Shown piece by piece: positions 17,133-25,593 of a DNA stretch of 64,000 nt. The translations under genes were made by a program, and so were the position numbers. How positions within the stretch are numbered: position 1 is the first letter of the stretch; every line of letters begins with the position of its first letter. Where the stretch lies: assembly GCF_003337375.1 (NCBI RefSeq), contig NZ_QPJD01000005.1:357599-421598 (forward strand). The letters run 5' to 3'. Under the pieces are notes generated by a model that saw only the letters and a list, made by a program, of their open reading frames with translations, was not told the origin of the DNA and made no database searches. The DNA comes from Paenibacillus prosopidis (GTDB taxonomy: Bacteria > Bacillota > Bacilli > Paenibacillales > Paenibacillaceae).

Positions 17133-18131
17133 TTAATTCACCCAAATTTCCGAATAGTATTCTTTCATGAAATGAAACAGCTGCTCCAGCTGCTCGACCC
17201 CCTTCGTTTCCGCTTCCTGCGCTTGCTGCAGCAGTTCTATTGCCCGGTCTGCCGTAACCGGATCCTTCGGCTGACCGCCATCCGGAAACGGAAACAGCTC
17301 TCTTAATTGCCCGAACGCTACCGCAACCGCCTCATAATGAACGGCCGCATCTCCAGCATGCTTGCGAACGGTTCGCTCCACCACGTTCGATCCATCCCAG
17401 CGGAACGCCAATTCGCGGAGGAAGCGTGCGGCGAACTCGCGCGCATCGGCGATAACCGAAATATTGAAAGCATTGCCATGCTCATCAGCCCGGCGAAGCT
17501 TCATTACATTGATCCATGCCCCGTAACCAGCCAAACCCTGCGCAAATTTATCGCCGAACACATGCGTCCATTCCTTGCCCCGCGCATGGTCGACAATCAT
17601 CGATAATGCCATCCGCAGCGTTTCGTATTTGGAATGAGGCAGGCTCTCGCTGATCGTCGTCACGAACAACAGATCGATCTTCGGATCGGCGAACTGCGCA
17701 TACGTAAGCGTTCCGTCCTTCGCATGGTCCTTCGCGTAAAATTGCTGTTTATCATCGTCATAGCCGTAAATCAATCCGAATTCAGGCGTAAACAAATCGA
17801 ACGCAATGGCGGGAACCCCGCGGTCAAGGGATTGCTGAACGAGTGAGATCGTTCTCTCCACCTTATCCGGCGTAAGAGGAGCGGGCGGATCGGCCAGGCA
17901 GCTCGTAAAGCCGAGATTACATAAATTTCGGCGTAAAATATAGCCGCCTGGAAACGAGGTCGGACCTGCTGCGTTAATACTCTCCGGATCGATGTTCATT
18001 CGAAAGGCGTGACCCGTAAATCCCATTACTTCCGTCAACGTAAAATGTTTTTTGTCGGTATAGCTTACCGCTCCATGAATCGCGGCTGCAGCCGAAGTCC
18101 AGGTCTTCGACCAATCCCTTTCAATTGTCAT
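17133..18131 (-). CDS. BtrH N-terminal-domain-like protein
   Basis: A 332-residue soluble protein whose first part looks like the BtrH N-terminal (papain-like, C39-related) fold: AAIHGAVSYT, EVMGFTGHAFRMNI, GYILRRNLCNLGF, GVPAIAFDLFTPEFGLIYGYDDD. BtrH in butirosin biosynthesis is an acyltransferase. The C-terminal 150 residues are helical with no recognised domain. ATG 18131 has GGGAG five bases upstream; other in-frame starts lie to 18149. Immediately downstream of the ECF sigma gene, so probably part of its regulated or accessory function. Assignment is moderate. Confidence 0.65.
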   Translation of the reverse strand: MTIERDWSKTWTSAAAAIHGAVSYTDKKHFTLTEVMGFTGHAFRMNIDPESINAAGPTSFPGGYILRRNLCNLGFTSCLADPPAPLTPDKVERTISLVQQSLDRGVPAIAFDLFTPEFGLIYGYDDDKQQFYAKDHAKDGTLTYAQFADPKIDLLFVTTISESLPHSKYETLRMALSMIVDHARGKEWTHVFGDKFAQGLAGYGAWINVMKLRRADEHGNAFNISVIADAREFAARFLRELAFRWDGSNVVERTVRKHAGDAAVHYEAVAVAFGQLRELFPFPDGGQPKDPVTADRAIELLQQAQEAETKGVEQLEQLFHFMKEYYSEIWVN

Positions 18132-18172
18132 GGCTTCTCCCATCTCCAATTCAAATGAATCAAACGCTTGCG

Positions 18173-18940
18173 TTAAATCAGGGGTGGAGTTAATATCCTT
18201 CGTCTAGGCAAGCCTAGCGACGCTCTTCGCTGCACGTACAGGCTGATCGAAATTCTTATGCGCTCCTTCTGCAGCTTGACGCGGGATCTCGACAACGTAT
18301 TATATACGTTGGCAGTCGTCGTATCGAACAGGTCGGCAATTTCGGCAGGAGGCAGCTCTCCAAAAAATCTCGCTTCGAATATATCCCTCTCCCGCTTGTT
18401 CAAGCACCTGATCAGCATATGGATACTCTGCAATACCTCTTGTCGCAGCAAGTATTGTTCCGGATTTTGTCCGTTCCGCGCCTCATCCGCAGCGTGATCG
18501 GTCAAATGAAACAGGATGCAGTCGATGTCGCTCCAGTCGACCGCTTGCTCGTTCCTCCCTGAATCAGCCGGCAATCCGGATTGACTCATGAAGCAAACGA
18601 ACGGACGCTCCTTCCCGTGCGGACCGCCACGCCGCAGCTTCATGTACGCTTGATTTCGCACAATACGGTGTAGCCAAGGGATGAACCGGTTGGAATCGGT
18701 AAGCGTGCCCAAATGAAGAAATGCGCGAATGAGCGCTTCCTGCACGATGTCCTCTGCCAGATACACGTCCTTCGTCAGCGATCCGGCGAGGCCAAGCGCC
18801 TTCGCACGGTGGCGCCTTACAAGCTCCCCGAACGCCTCCTGATCACCGGAACGGGCGCGCTCAACCAGCTCCCGTTCCTGCCCTTCCGCTCCTCCTCCGC
18901 TGCTTAGCATGGAAGCCGTCTCGAGCGCCAACACGTCCAA
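18173..18940 (-). CDS. ECF-type RNA polymerase sigma factor
   Basis: A 255-residue group 4 sigma factor. Region 2 runs from ELVERARSGDQEAFGELVRRH through DVYLAEDIVQEALIRAFLHL and WLHRIVRNQAYMKLRR. Region 4 is HMLIRCLNKRERDIFEARFFGELPPAEIADLFDTTTANVYNTLSRSRVKLQ. A long acidic linker of about 70 residues lies between them. Translation probably starts at TTG 18940, which follows AGGGGGG; the frame extends to 18973. No anti-sigma gene is adjacent, in contrast to the sigma/RskA pair at 28 kb. It heads a five-gene run. Confidence 0.88.
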   Translation of the reverse strand: MDVLALETASMLSSGGGAEGQERELVERARSGDQEAFGELVRRHRAKALGLAGSLTKDVYLAEDIVQEALIRAFLHLGTLTDSNRFIPWLHRIVRNQAYMKLRRGGPHGKERPFVCFMSQSGLPADSGRNEQAVDWSDIDCILFHLTDHAADEARNGQNPEQYLLRQEVLQSIHMLIRCLNKRERDIFEARFFGELPPAEIADLFDTTTANVYNTLSRSRVKLQKERIRISISLYVQRRASLGLPRRRILTPPLI

Positions 18941-19009
18941 TTTGATCCCCCCTGTAGCAAAGATGCCGCTCACTCCAAAAATCTATCAATTATTTTGAAT
19001 GTTTTTTAT

Positions 19010-19043
19010 AAAGAAAAAAATAAAAGGCCGCCCTGCAGGCAGC
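19010..19043 (-). terminator. terminator downstream of the aldo/keto reductase gene
   Basis: GGCxGCC / GGCxGCC hairpin around TGCAG, followed on the minus strand by TTTTATTTTTTT. It also insulates the sigma operon that starts 70 bp further on. Confidence 0.75.
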
Positions 19044-19153
19044 CAATTATCTCTCCATAATTTACATGGAAAAATCACCCACAAAAAGATAATAACCCAG
19101 AACATTTGTTCTGTAAATGATTACTTTTTCTGTCATTTTTCCACCTTGTATAT

Positions 19154-20062
19154 CTAACGATGCTGATCATACTGGTTGCTGCGGCTTATCCGCCGAATCG
19201 CTTCCAACTCAATAGGGGATAATGCCTGAATATTACCGGCTTCTATATTTTGCAGCAGCTGCTCCAGCGAGCTTGCACCCGGAATAACGGCAGCCACAGC
19301 AGGATGAGAAAGCGCGTATCGGATGGCGGTATGAGACATGTCGCGGGAAGCAGCACTCAGATTAAATAAACTTTCGCGCAAAGCAATTAACTCTTCCTTG
19401 CTGTAATCCAAGTAGCCCTTATCCGCTTTCGATTGTCCATTACCCGTCAGAATCCCTTTCGCCACCGGACCGCGGGCTATAACACTGATTCCCGACTCCG
19501 CAAGCAGCGGAAGCACCGCCTCCTCAGGGCGTCTGTCCAGAATGCTATATTGAGTCATCACGCTCACCATATTCGATCGTTTCACATATTCCCGAATGAC
19601 GTTCGGACGTATAGAGGATATGCCGTAATAACGAATAAGACCCTCCTGCTTAAGCTCTTCAAAAGCTTCGATCGTTTCGTCAATCGGATCGTCCAGTTTA
19701 CCGCCGTGCAGCTGATACAAATCGATATAGTCGGTTTGAAGGCGCCGCAGGCTTTCTTTTACAGCTGCTTTAATGTACGCCTTGGATGGATCCCAGCTCC
19801 ACCCATCCTTGCCCGCTTCCCATCGATTGCCTACCTTCGTAGCTATGATGGCATCCGAACGCCTGCTGCGCAGCGCTTCTCCGACGATTTCCTCATTAAG
19901 CCCTTCATCGTACAAATCCGCCGTATCGAGAAAGTTGATCCCGCGATTTAATGCTTCATGAATAAGGTTTATGGCCCTTCTCTTATCCGTCCCAAGCGAC
20001 ATACAGCCGAGACCGATCTCATTCACATAGAGCTCGGATTGTCCTAAGCGATTTCGTTTCAT
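19154..20062 (-). CDS. aldo/keto reductase
   Basis: A 302-residue NADPH-dependent carbonyl reductase of the AKR superfamily. The catalytic tetrad residues are visible: Asp and Tyr in FLDTADLYDEGLNEE, Lys in AIIATKVGN, His in LYQLHGG. The cofactor-binding end is AVAAVIPGASSLEQLLQN. ATG 20062 follows AAGGAG. On the same strand as the FusB gene, 18 bp downstream of it, so cotranscription is possible although the functions are unrelated. Substrate unknown. Confidence 0.9.
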   Translation of the reverse strand: MKRNRLGQSELYVNEIGLGCMSLGTDKRRAINLIHEALNRGINFLDTADLYDEGLNEEIVGEALRSRRSDAIIATKVGNRWEAGKDGWSWDPSKAYIKAAVKESLRRLQTDYIDLYQLHGGKLDDPIDETIEAFEELKQEGLIRYYGISSIRPNVIREYVKRSNMVSVMTQYSILDRRPEEAVLPLLAESGISVIARGPVAKGILTGNGQSKADKGYLDYSKEELIALRESLFNLSAASRDMSHTAIRYALSHPAVAAVIPGASSLEQLLQNIEAGNIQALSPIELEAIRRISRSNQYDQHR

Positions 20063-20080
20063 GGTGTCCCACTCCTTCCG

Positions 20081-20731
20081 TCAACCGACGATCTCCCCGA
20101 TAAAAGTCTCTAAATAAGAAATATCCGTTATTCGTTTGTTACAGTATGCGCTATCAACACACATATAGTTGCCAACCGCTTTATAGTAATCGGGCAAGCT
20201 GGATGCTTTAGTCTTGGCTACTGCTGTAACGAGAGCAACCTCCCCGTAGCCGTTACATAGCGAGCAAATACTTTTTTTGTTGGCTGCCGTGTATCGGGCT
20301 TCGACACCGACTAGCCTACCTTCGCGCTTGTAGACCATATAAAGCTTAGTTGAACCTATGTCGAGCCAGCCTAGATAGGTTAGCGACCCAAATGGAACTT
20401 CGGTTAAATCAGGCACCTTGAGCTTCTTCACCTTCGGAAACAGCTTCTTAATTTGCGCCTCCGTCACTTTAGGAAACGATACCAAATATGGAGTCAAGTC
20501 GCTAATGGCGAGTTCGTATTCGATTTTGCTCTTATGCTCGAAGAGCGGCTCTAACAGCCTTCTCTGTTCCTCCGTCATAGAATTAAACAGCCCCGCCACA
20601 TAGCTTTCGGCCGAATATTTAGCTGCGTCAATTACTTTGCGGTCAGCGACTGTGTTGTAGGCACGCTGCAGCGTATCGATTTGACGGTTGAGTGCATTGT
20701 ATTGATGATTATGAATGAATGGCTCTATCAT
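20081..20731 (-). CDS. FusB/FusC-family EF-G-binding protein
   Basis: A 216-residue protein of the family that binds elongation factor G and releases it from the ribosome, giving fusidic acid resistance in staphylococci. It begins MIEPFIHNHQYNALNRQIDTL, as family members do, and carries the C-terminal treble-clef zinc finger: CSLC in KSICSLCNGYG and C-x5-C in YMCVDSAYCNKRITD. ATG 20731 lies behind AGGAGGTACGGAC; the frame extends to 20767. Chromosomal Bacillales homologues may be housekeeping, so resistance is not certain. Confidence 0.88.
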   Translation of the reverse strand: MIEPFIHNHQYNALNRQIDTLQRAYNTVADRKVIDAAKYSAESYVAGLFNSMTEEQRRLLEPLFEHKSKIEYELAISDLTPYLVSFPKVTEAQIKKLFPKVKKLKVPDLTEVPFGSLTYLGWLDIGSTKLYMVYKREGRLVGVEARYTAANKKSICSLCNGYGEVALVTAVAKTKASSLPDYYKAVGNYMCVDSAYCNKRITDISYLETFIGEIVG

Positions 20732-20790
20732 GTCCGTACCTCCTGCCTTTAAAAACAACTTTATCATATATTCCGCTTAACGCTTAAGCT

Positions 20791-22590
20791 TCAGCGCCTT
20801 GCATGCTCCCTCCTAAAGGTATCGCTAAACTCCTTCATCTCCTGCTTAGCCCAAAAATCCATGAATCGTCCGTTCGAGTTAAGGAGCTCCTTCGGAGTGC
20901 CCATTTCACGAATTTCACCGTTCTCTAGAAACAAGACGTAGTCGACATCACGGATCGTGGATAGACGATGTGCGATAATGATTTTCGTACAATGACTTGC
21001 CCACTGCCCGAGGTCGTATTGAAACAGCGACTCCGTCTCTACATCCAGCGCTGAAGTAGGCTCATCAAGGATAAGAATCGAAGCATCGCGTATAATGGCC
21101 CGGGCGATCGCGATACGCTGCTTTTGACCCTGCGACAATTTGATTCCTCTCTCGCCTACCTTCGTGTAGAAACCGTCCGGCAATTTGCTAATAAATTCAT
21201 ATGCTTGCGACAGCGTCGCCGCTCGTCTGATTTGTTCGTCGCTGGCGTCGGCCTTCCCCGAACCGATGGCGATATTATCACGAATAGTGCCATCAAATAA
21301 ATAAACATCCTGTGATACCGATGCCATGTTTCCGCGCAGCGAGTCAATCGTATAGTCTTGAATCGGCGTTCCATCTATGTGGATCATCCCTGATTGCAGA
21401 TCATAAAAACGGTACAACAGCTTCACAATGGTGCTCTTCCCTCCGCCGCTCGGACCGACCAATGCAACCGAAGAGCCCGCGGGGATCGTGAAGCTAATAT
21501 CCTTCAACACGCTTCTGCCTGCTTCGTATTGGAAGTTCACCTGCTTGAACACAATGGAAGGTGGCTCGGGGCGCAAAGCGATTCCACTTTCCTTCTCCTC
21601 CGGCTCCAGCTCCATCACGTCAAGAAGCTTCTCTGCTCCCGCCGACACTCTCTGCAAGGAATTAATTATTTCGACAATGCTCGTAAACGGAGCCGCAGCC
21701 TTATCTAGCAATGTAATGAAAGCGACCAAACCGCCGATGCCAATTTCGCCTTTAATCATCATCAGCGTACCTAACCCGATGCCGACGATATAGCCCAGCT
21801 TTTCCGGAACCGCCCGAATGATCTCGCGGATCGCCCACATTTTTTCGACCGAAATCCAAAGCTTGATGCTATCTTTAAAGACGTGCTTCGTTCGAAGAAG
21901 GGTCGCATCTTCCAATTGGTTCATCTTAATCTCCCTCATGCCGGCGAGCGTTTCACCCATGTGGAAAAACCACTCCCGCCCCATATCCTGCTGCTTGGCA
22001 ATCAGGCTTTTGAATTTCTCTTTCACCATGACATTGCTGATCAGCTGTAAAGGCCCGACAGCAAGTGCAATGATGCCAAGAACCGGATGCACAACCATCA
22101 AATAGATGCCTACCGATATGAATGATATGGGCAAAGAAATCATTTTGAGAACATCGAATACAACAAAATGTTTAAATACCTCAAGCTCACTGTTCAAAAT
22201 ATTATTTGAATGAGAGCTATGCTTATTCTCATGGTAGCTAAGAGATAAGCGCGTTAATTGGGTCAGCACCATTTGCCGCATTTGGAACACGACATTCGTA
22301 TTGACGATCTGGTTAAACACCCGCTCCGAGAGCGAGAAGAAAAGACCTAAGGCAATAAAAACGACGAAAGCAATCAGCAGCTTCGCAAGCTGGTCGTTCG
22401 ATATATCCGGCGCCGCATCAAACAGCCTCCGGTTGGTTTCCGCGAACAGCAGTGCAGTCGCAATTACCCCGATTTGGAGCAAAACAACCGTGATGTATAG
22501 CGATTTGTATGTGCTGCATAGTGCTAAAAACTGCTTAAAGCCTTTTCTTCTAATTAATCGGAAAACACTTCTCTTACTTGTATCAACCAT
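20791..22590 (-). CDS. ABC transporter, fused permease and ATP-binding half-transporter
   Basis: A 599-residue exporter-type ABC half-transporter expected to act as a homodimer. Six hydrophobic helices occupy about residues 25-320. The ATPase domain has Walker A GPSGGGKST, Q-loop SVSQDVYLFDGTIRDNI, signature LSQGQKQR, Walker B ILILDEPTSALD and H-loop IIAHRLST. The substrate is not evident. ATG 22590 (MVDTSKRS) is eight bases after GGGAG; the frame extends to 22611. Located 60 bp upstream of fusB on the same strand. Confidence 0.9.
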   Translation of the reverse strand: MVDTSKRSVFRLIRRKGFKQFLALCSTYKSLYITVVLLQIGVIATALLFAETNRRLFDAAPDISNDQLAKLLIAFVVFIALGLFFSLSERVFNQIVNTNVVFQMRQMVLTQLTRLSLSYHENKHSSHSNNILNSELEVFKHFVVFDVLKMISLPISFISVGIYLMVVHPVLGIIALAVGPLQLISNVMVKEKFKSLIAKQQDMGREWFFHMGETLAGMREIKMNQLEDATLLRTKHVFKDSIKLWISVEKMWAIREIIRAVPEKLGYIVGIGLGTLMMIKGEIGIGGLVAFITLLDKAAAPFTSIVEIINSLQRVSAGAEKLLDVMELEPEEKESGIALRPEPPSIVFKQVNFQYEAGRSVLKDISFTIPAGSSVALVGPSGGGKSTIVKLLYRFYDLQSGMIHIDGTPIQDYTIDSLRGNMASVSQDVYLFDGTIRDNIAIGSGKADASDEQIRRAATLSQAYEFISKLPDGFYTKVGERGIKLSQGQKQRIAIARAIIRDASILILDEPTSALDVETESLFQYDLGQWASHCTKIIIAHRLSTIRDVDYVLFLENGEIREMGTPKELLNSNGRFMDFWAKQEMKEFSDTFRREHARR

Positions 22591-22664
22591 GAATCCAACT
22601 CCCATATTCATATAAGGAAAATACTAGCATAGCGTACAGAGGATGGCGACGGGGAAAATGATTG

Positions 22665-23801
22665 TTATCTGACAGATCGCGTACGTAGAAAACTTTCAAA
22701 CTGTTCTATGGATTCGAAGCTGTTGATTTCGACTCCATTGGCTTTGAGATGGCTTAACAGAAGAACGTCAAGCCGTACAACGGCCGCTTGAAGAGGCTTT
22801 AAATCGCCAGGGGCAAGAAGATGGATGAGATCCGGCAGTCCTAACTTTTTATATACTTGGTACTGGGAATTAAGCTCCAGCTGGAATGGCGGGTACCCTT
22901 TTTCGGCTAAATGTAGAAAGTAAGCAATTTCATCCTGTATCCGGATAGCCGCAAAGTATGCCGTATCATAATCATTCTTTTCGCAAGCTGTAATGATTTT
23001 ATCGAAAGTCCCTTTGGTCTCCTCATAAAATCCCTTCATGCGGTCGGGATAAGACGGGGCAGTGGAATACATCCCTCTATGCTTCGCTACCAACTCAAGA
23101 GTTGCCTCAGTCAACCGTTCGCAAGCGGACCTGATGTCTGCAGGTAATTGCGCTGTTATGATGGTCTCATACAGACTCTCCAAGTGGTCCGGCTTGAGCG
23201 GGAGCCGTAGAATCTGATCCTTATTTTTGCCCCAGCCTACGGTAAAATAAGTTTGATTTAGTAGACCGAGACTTTGGATCACTTTCGTCAAAACATCGTA
23301 AGCTTCGCTTCGGTAAAAGGTTAAATCCGCCAATGGATCCATACGGCTCATCTTATACAAATGTACATAAGCATCGTGCAGCAATGACTCGGCTCTTTGC
23401 GTCAATTGCAATCCATGCTCAGGCTCCTGAATAGCGGCGATGCTGTCACGCAGCCTCATGAAGCGGTTTCGGTCTTCGTCCGAACGGGCGTAGAGTAATC
23501 TGCAATCAGCGATTATCGTCGTCTGCGGATCTGCTAATGATGCCATTCTTTCAGCGCGTTCCCAACTGATAGGCCAGAAGTCAAAGCTTATATCATCCAA
23601 AATAAACTGGATACTCGCACGATAACCATCGGCGCTTGCAGGAATAAAGAAGAAATCCAAATCCGAGCGCTTGGTCGCCGTTCCTTGTGCATATGACCCA
23701 TAATACGCGACGATTGCAATGTCGTTGGAGTAATTATTCTTAATATGTTTAATAAGCGTATCAGCAACTGCAAATACATCCGGCAACGCTATCCCCTCCA
23801 T
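22665..23801 (-). CDS. nucleotidyltransferase-domain protein
   Basis: A 378-residue protein with a DNA-polymerase-beta-type nucleotidyltransferase head: YYGSYAQGTATKRSDLDFFF holds the G-S motif and the two metal-binding aspartates. The remainder is a long helical region (HLYKMSRMDPLADL..., GFYEETKGTFDKIITACEKND) as in aminoglycoside-nucleotidyltransferase-like or KNTase families. Whether it modifies a drug, a small molecule or RNA is not visible. Monocistronic; divergent from the amidase. Confidence 0.78.
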   Translation of the reverse strand: MEGIALPDVFAVADTLIKHIKNNYSNDIAIVAYYGSYAQGTATKRSDLDFFFIPASADGYRASIQFILDDISFDFWPISWERAERMASLADPQTTIIADCRLLYARSDEDRNRFMRLRDSIAAIQEPEHGLQLTQRAESLLHDAYVHLYKMSRMDPLADLTFYRSEAYDVLTKVIQSLGLLNQTYFTVGWGKNKDQILRLPLKPDHLESLYETIITAQLPADIRSACERLTEATLELVAKHRGMYSTAPSYPDRMKGFYEETKGTFDKIITACEKNDYDTAYFAAIRIQDEIAYFLHLAEKGYPPFQLELNSQYQVYKKLGLPDLIHLLAPGDLKPLQAAVVRLDVLLLSHLKANGVEINSFESIEQFESFLRTRSVR

Positions 23802-23934
23802 CCTCTAATACTCAAACCATATCATGCCGCGCTTTGATTGACATTTTCAAAAATGATTATAACCAAACTTGCCCTTGTATTAAGGGTATCATTCCTTATA
23901 GTTAAATGTAGAAACGGTTTAGGGAGATGCTTAC

Positions 23935-25416
23935 ATGAATATAAAGTTGGAAGAATGGATCATAGAAGCAGACATTACAAGTATGCAGTCCGCTATGGAA
24001 TCCGGGCTGTTAAGTTCAGAAGAACTCGTGAAAATATATTTAGACCGAATTAGCAGATATGATATAAAAATCAATTCCATTTTAGAAATCAATCCGGAAG
24101 CGGTTGAAATGGCAAAGGCTTTAGATGAAGAACGGAAAGAAAAAGGAAGCCGGGGAAGGCTGCACGGCATACCTATTCTATTAAAGGACAATATTGATAC
24201 TCACGACAAAATGCACACTAGCGCCGGATCGGTGGCATTAGCCGATTCGTTTGCTGCGAAGGACTCTTTTGTTGCCTTGCAGCTGCGTTCCGCCGGCGCC
24301 GTTTTACTCGGAAAAGCCAATATGACGGAATGGGCAAACTTTATGTCGGATACGATGTGGGCCGGGTACAGCTCCAGAGGGGGGCTCGTTCTAAATCCTT
24401 ATGGTCCGGGAGAGCTGTTCATCGGCGGTTCTAGCTCGGGCTCTGCTGCCTCGGTTGCCGCAAATTTAGGAGCAGCAGCGATCGGAACGGAAACTTCCGG
24501 ATCCATTATTAGCCCCTCAAGCCAAACTAGTCTTGTCGGAATTAAACCTACGATCGGATTAGTGAGCCGATCTGGCATTATTCCGATTACGCATAGTCAA
24601 GATACTGCCGGTCCGATGGCAAGAACGGTGACAGACGCTGCGATAATTCTCGGGGCCCTGACAGGAGCGGACGAGCGGGATGCTGTAACTTTATCAGGAG
24701 CGAAGCATTCTTACCGCGATTACACTCCATTTCTAGATGCAGACTATTTGAAGCACGCCCGGATTGGGATTCCACGATTTTATTATAAAGAATTAGATGA
24801 GGCCAGGCTTACAATCGTTGAAGCGGCGATTGAGGTTCTGAGAAACGCAGGCGCTGCTATCGTCGATCCTGTAACCCTTCCATGTGAACAGACGGAATGG
24901 GATGAGAATGTGATGCGTTATGAATTCAAGAAATATATCAATGATTATTTAGCGGATTTAGATGAGAGCGTACCTGTTCATTCTTTGCAGGAGCTAATTG
25001 CTTACAATATTGAACATGCGGAAACCGCTTTGAAATATGGGCAAGGAGTTCTCGTGTGGTCAGAGGAAACAAGCGGAACACTGACTGAACAAGATTATCT
25101 CGATAGTAAAATGAAAAATAAAGAGATGGCCGGCAAGCAAGGAATTGATTTCGTTCTGGAGAAGCTTCAATTAGATGCGCTGCTGTTCCTAGGAAATGAG
25201 GGCGGCGATGATCTTGCTGCCAGAGCGGGTTATCCTGTCATTACAGTCCCTGGGGGATTCGCAAAAAGCGGAATCATTGCTCCAGGCGGCTATACGACAA
25301 AAGGACCGCAAGGCATAACCTTCGTTGGCACGGCATTTAGCGAACCGACATTGATCAAAATAGCTTATGGCTTTGAACAAGCGACCAAACATCGTGTCCC
25401 GCCTTTATTAGAATAA
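23935..25416 (+). CDS. amidase-signature-family hydrolase
   Basis: A 493-residue amidase-signature enzyme. The Ser-cisSer-Lys triad is visible: Lys in IPILLKDNIDT, cis-Ser in FIGGSSSGSAASVA and nucleophilic Ser in IGTETSGSI. The cap and C-terminal regions (ITVPGG, GITFVGTAFSEPTLIKIAYGFEQAT) are typical of secondary-metabolite or GatA-like amidases that are not part of the GatCAB operon. GGGAGATGCTTAC precedes ATG 23935. Single gene; substrate unknown. Confidence 0.9.
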   Translation: MNIKLEEWIIEADITSMQSAMESGLLSSEELVKIYLDRISRYDIKINSILEINPEAVEMAKALDEERKEKGSRGRLHGIPILLKDNIDTHDKMHTSAGSVALADSFAAKDSFVALQLRSAGAVLLGKANMTEWANFMSDTMWAGYSSRGGLVLNPYGPGELFIGGSSSGSAASVAANLGAAAIGTETSGSIISPSSQTSLVGIKPTIGLVSRSGIIPITHSQDTAGPMARTVTDAAIILGALTGADERDAVTLSGAKHSYRDYTPFLDADYLKHARIGIPRFYYKELDEARLTIVEAAIEVLRNAGAAIVDPVTLPCEQTEWDENVMRYEFKKYINDYLADLDESVPVHSLQELIAYNIEHAETALKYGQGVLVWSEETSGTLTEQDYLDSKMKNKEMAGKQGIDFVLEKLQLDALLFLGNEGGDDLAARAGYPVITVPGGFAKSGIIAPGGYTTKGPQGITFVGTAFSEPTLIKIAYGFEQATKHRVPPLLE

Positions 25417-25593
25417 CAATCTAAAATCAATTTGCTGTAAAACAGTTATTTTTAGTACGTTTTAAGGTGTATTGCAGATTCTATGTCCGCATTAACAAAG
25501 CCAAAATCAAAAAAAATCCGCAATCCTTCAAACCGAATGACGCTAACGTTCGTTACCTCCTATGAAAACTAATATATTGGGAGGTAGGATTAT

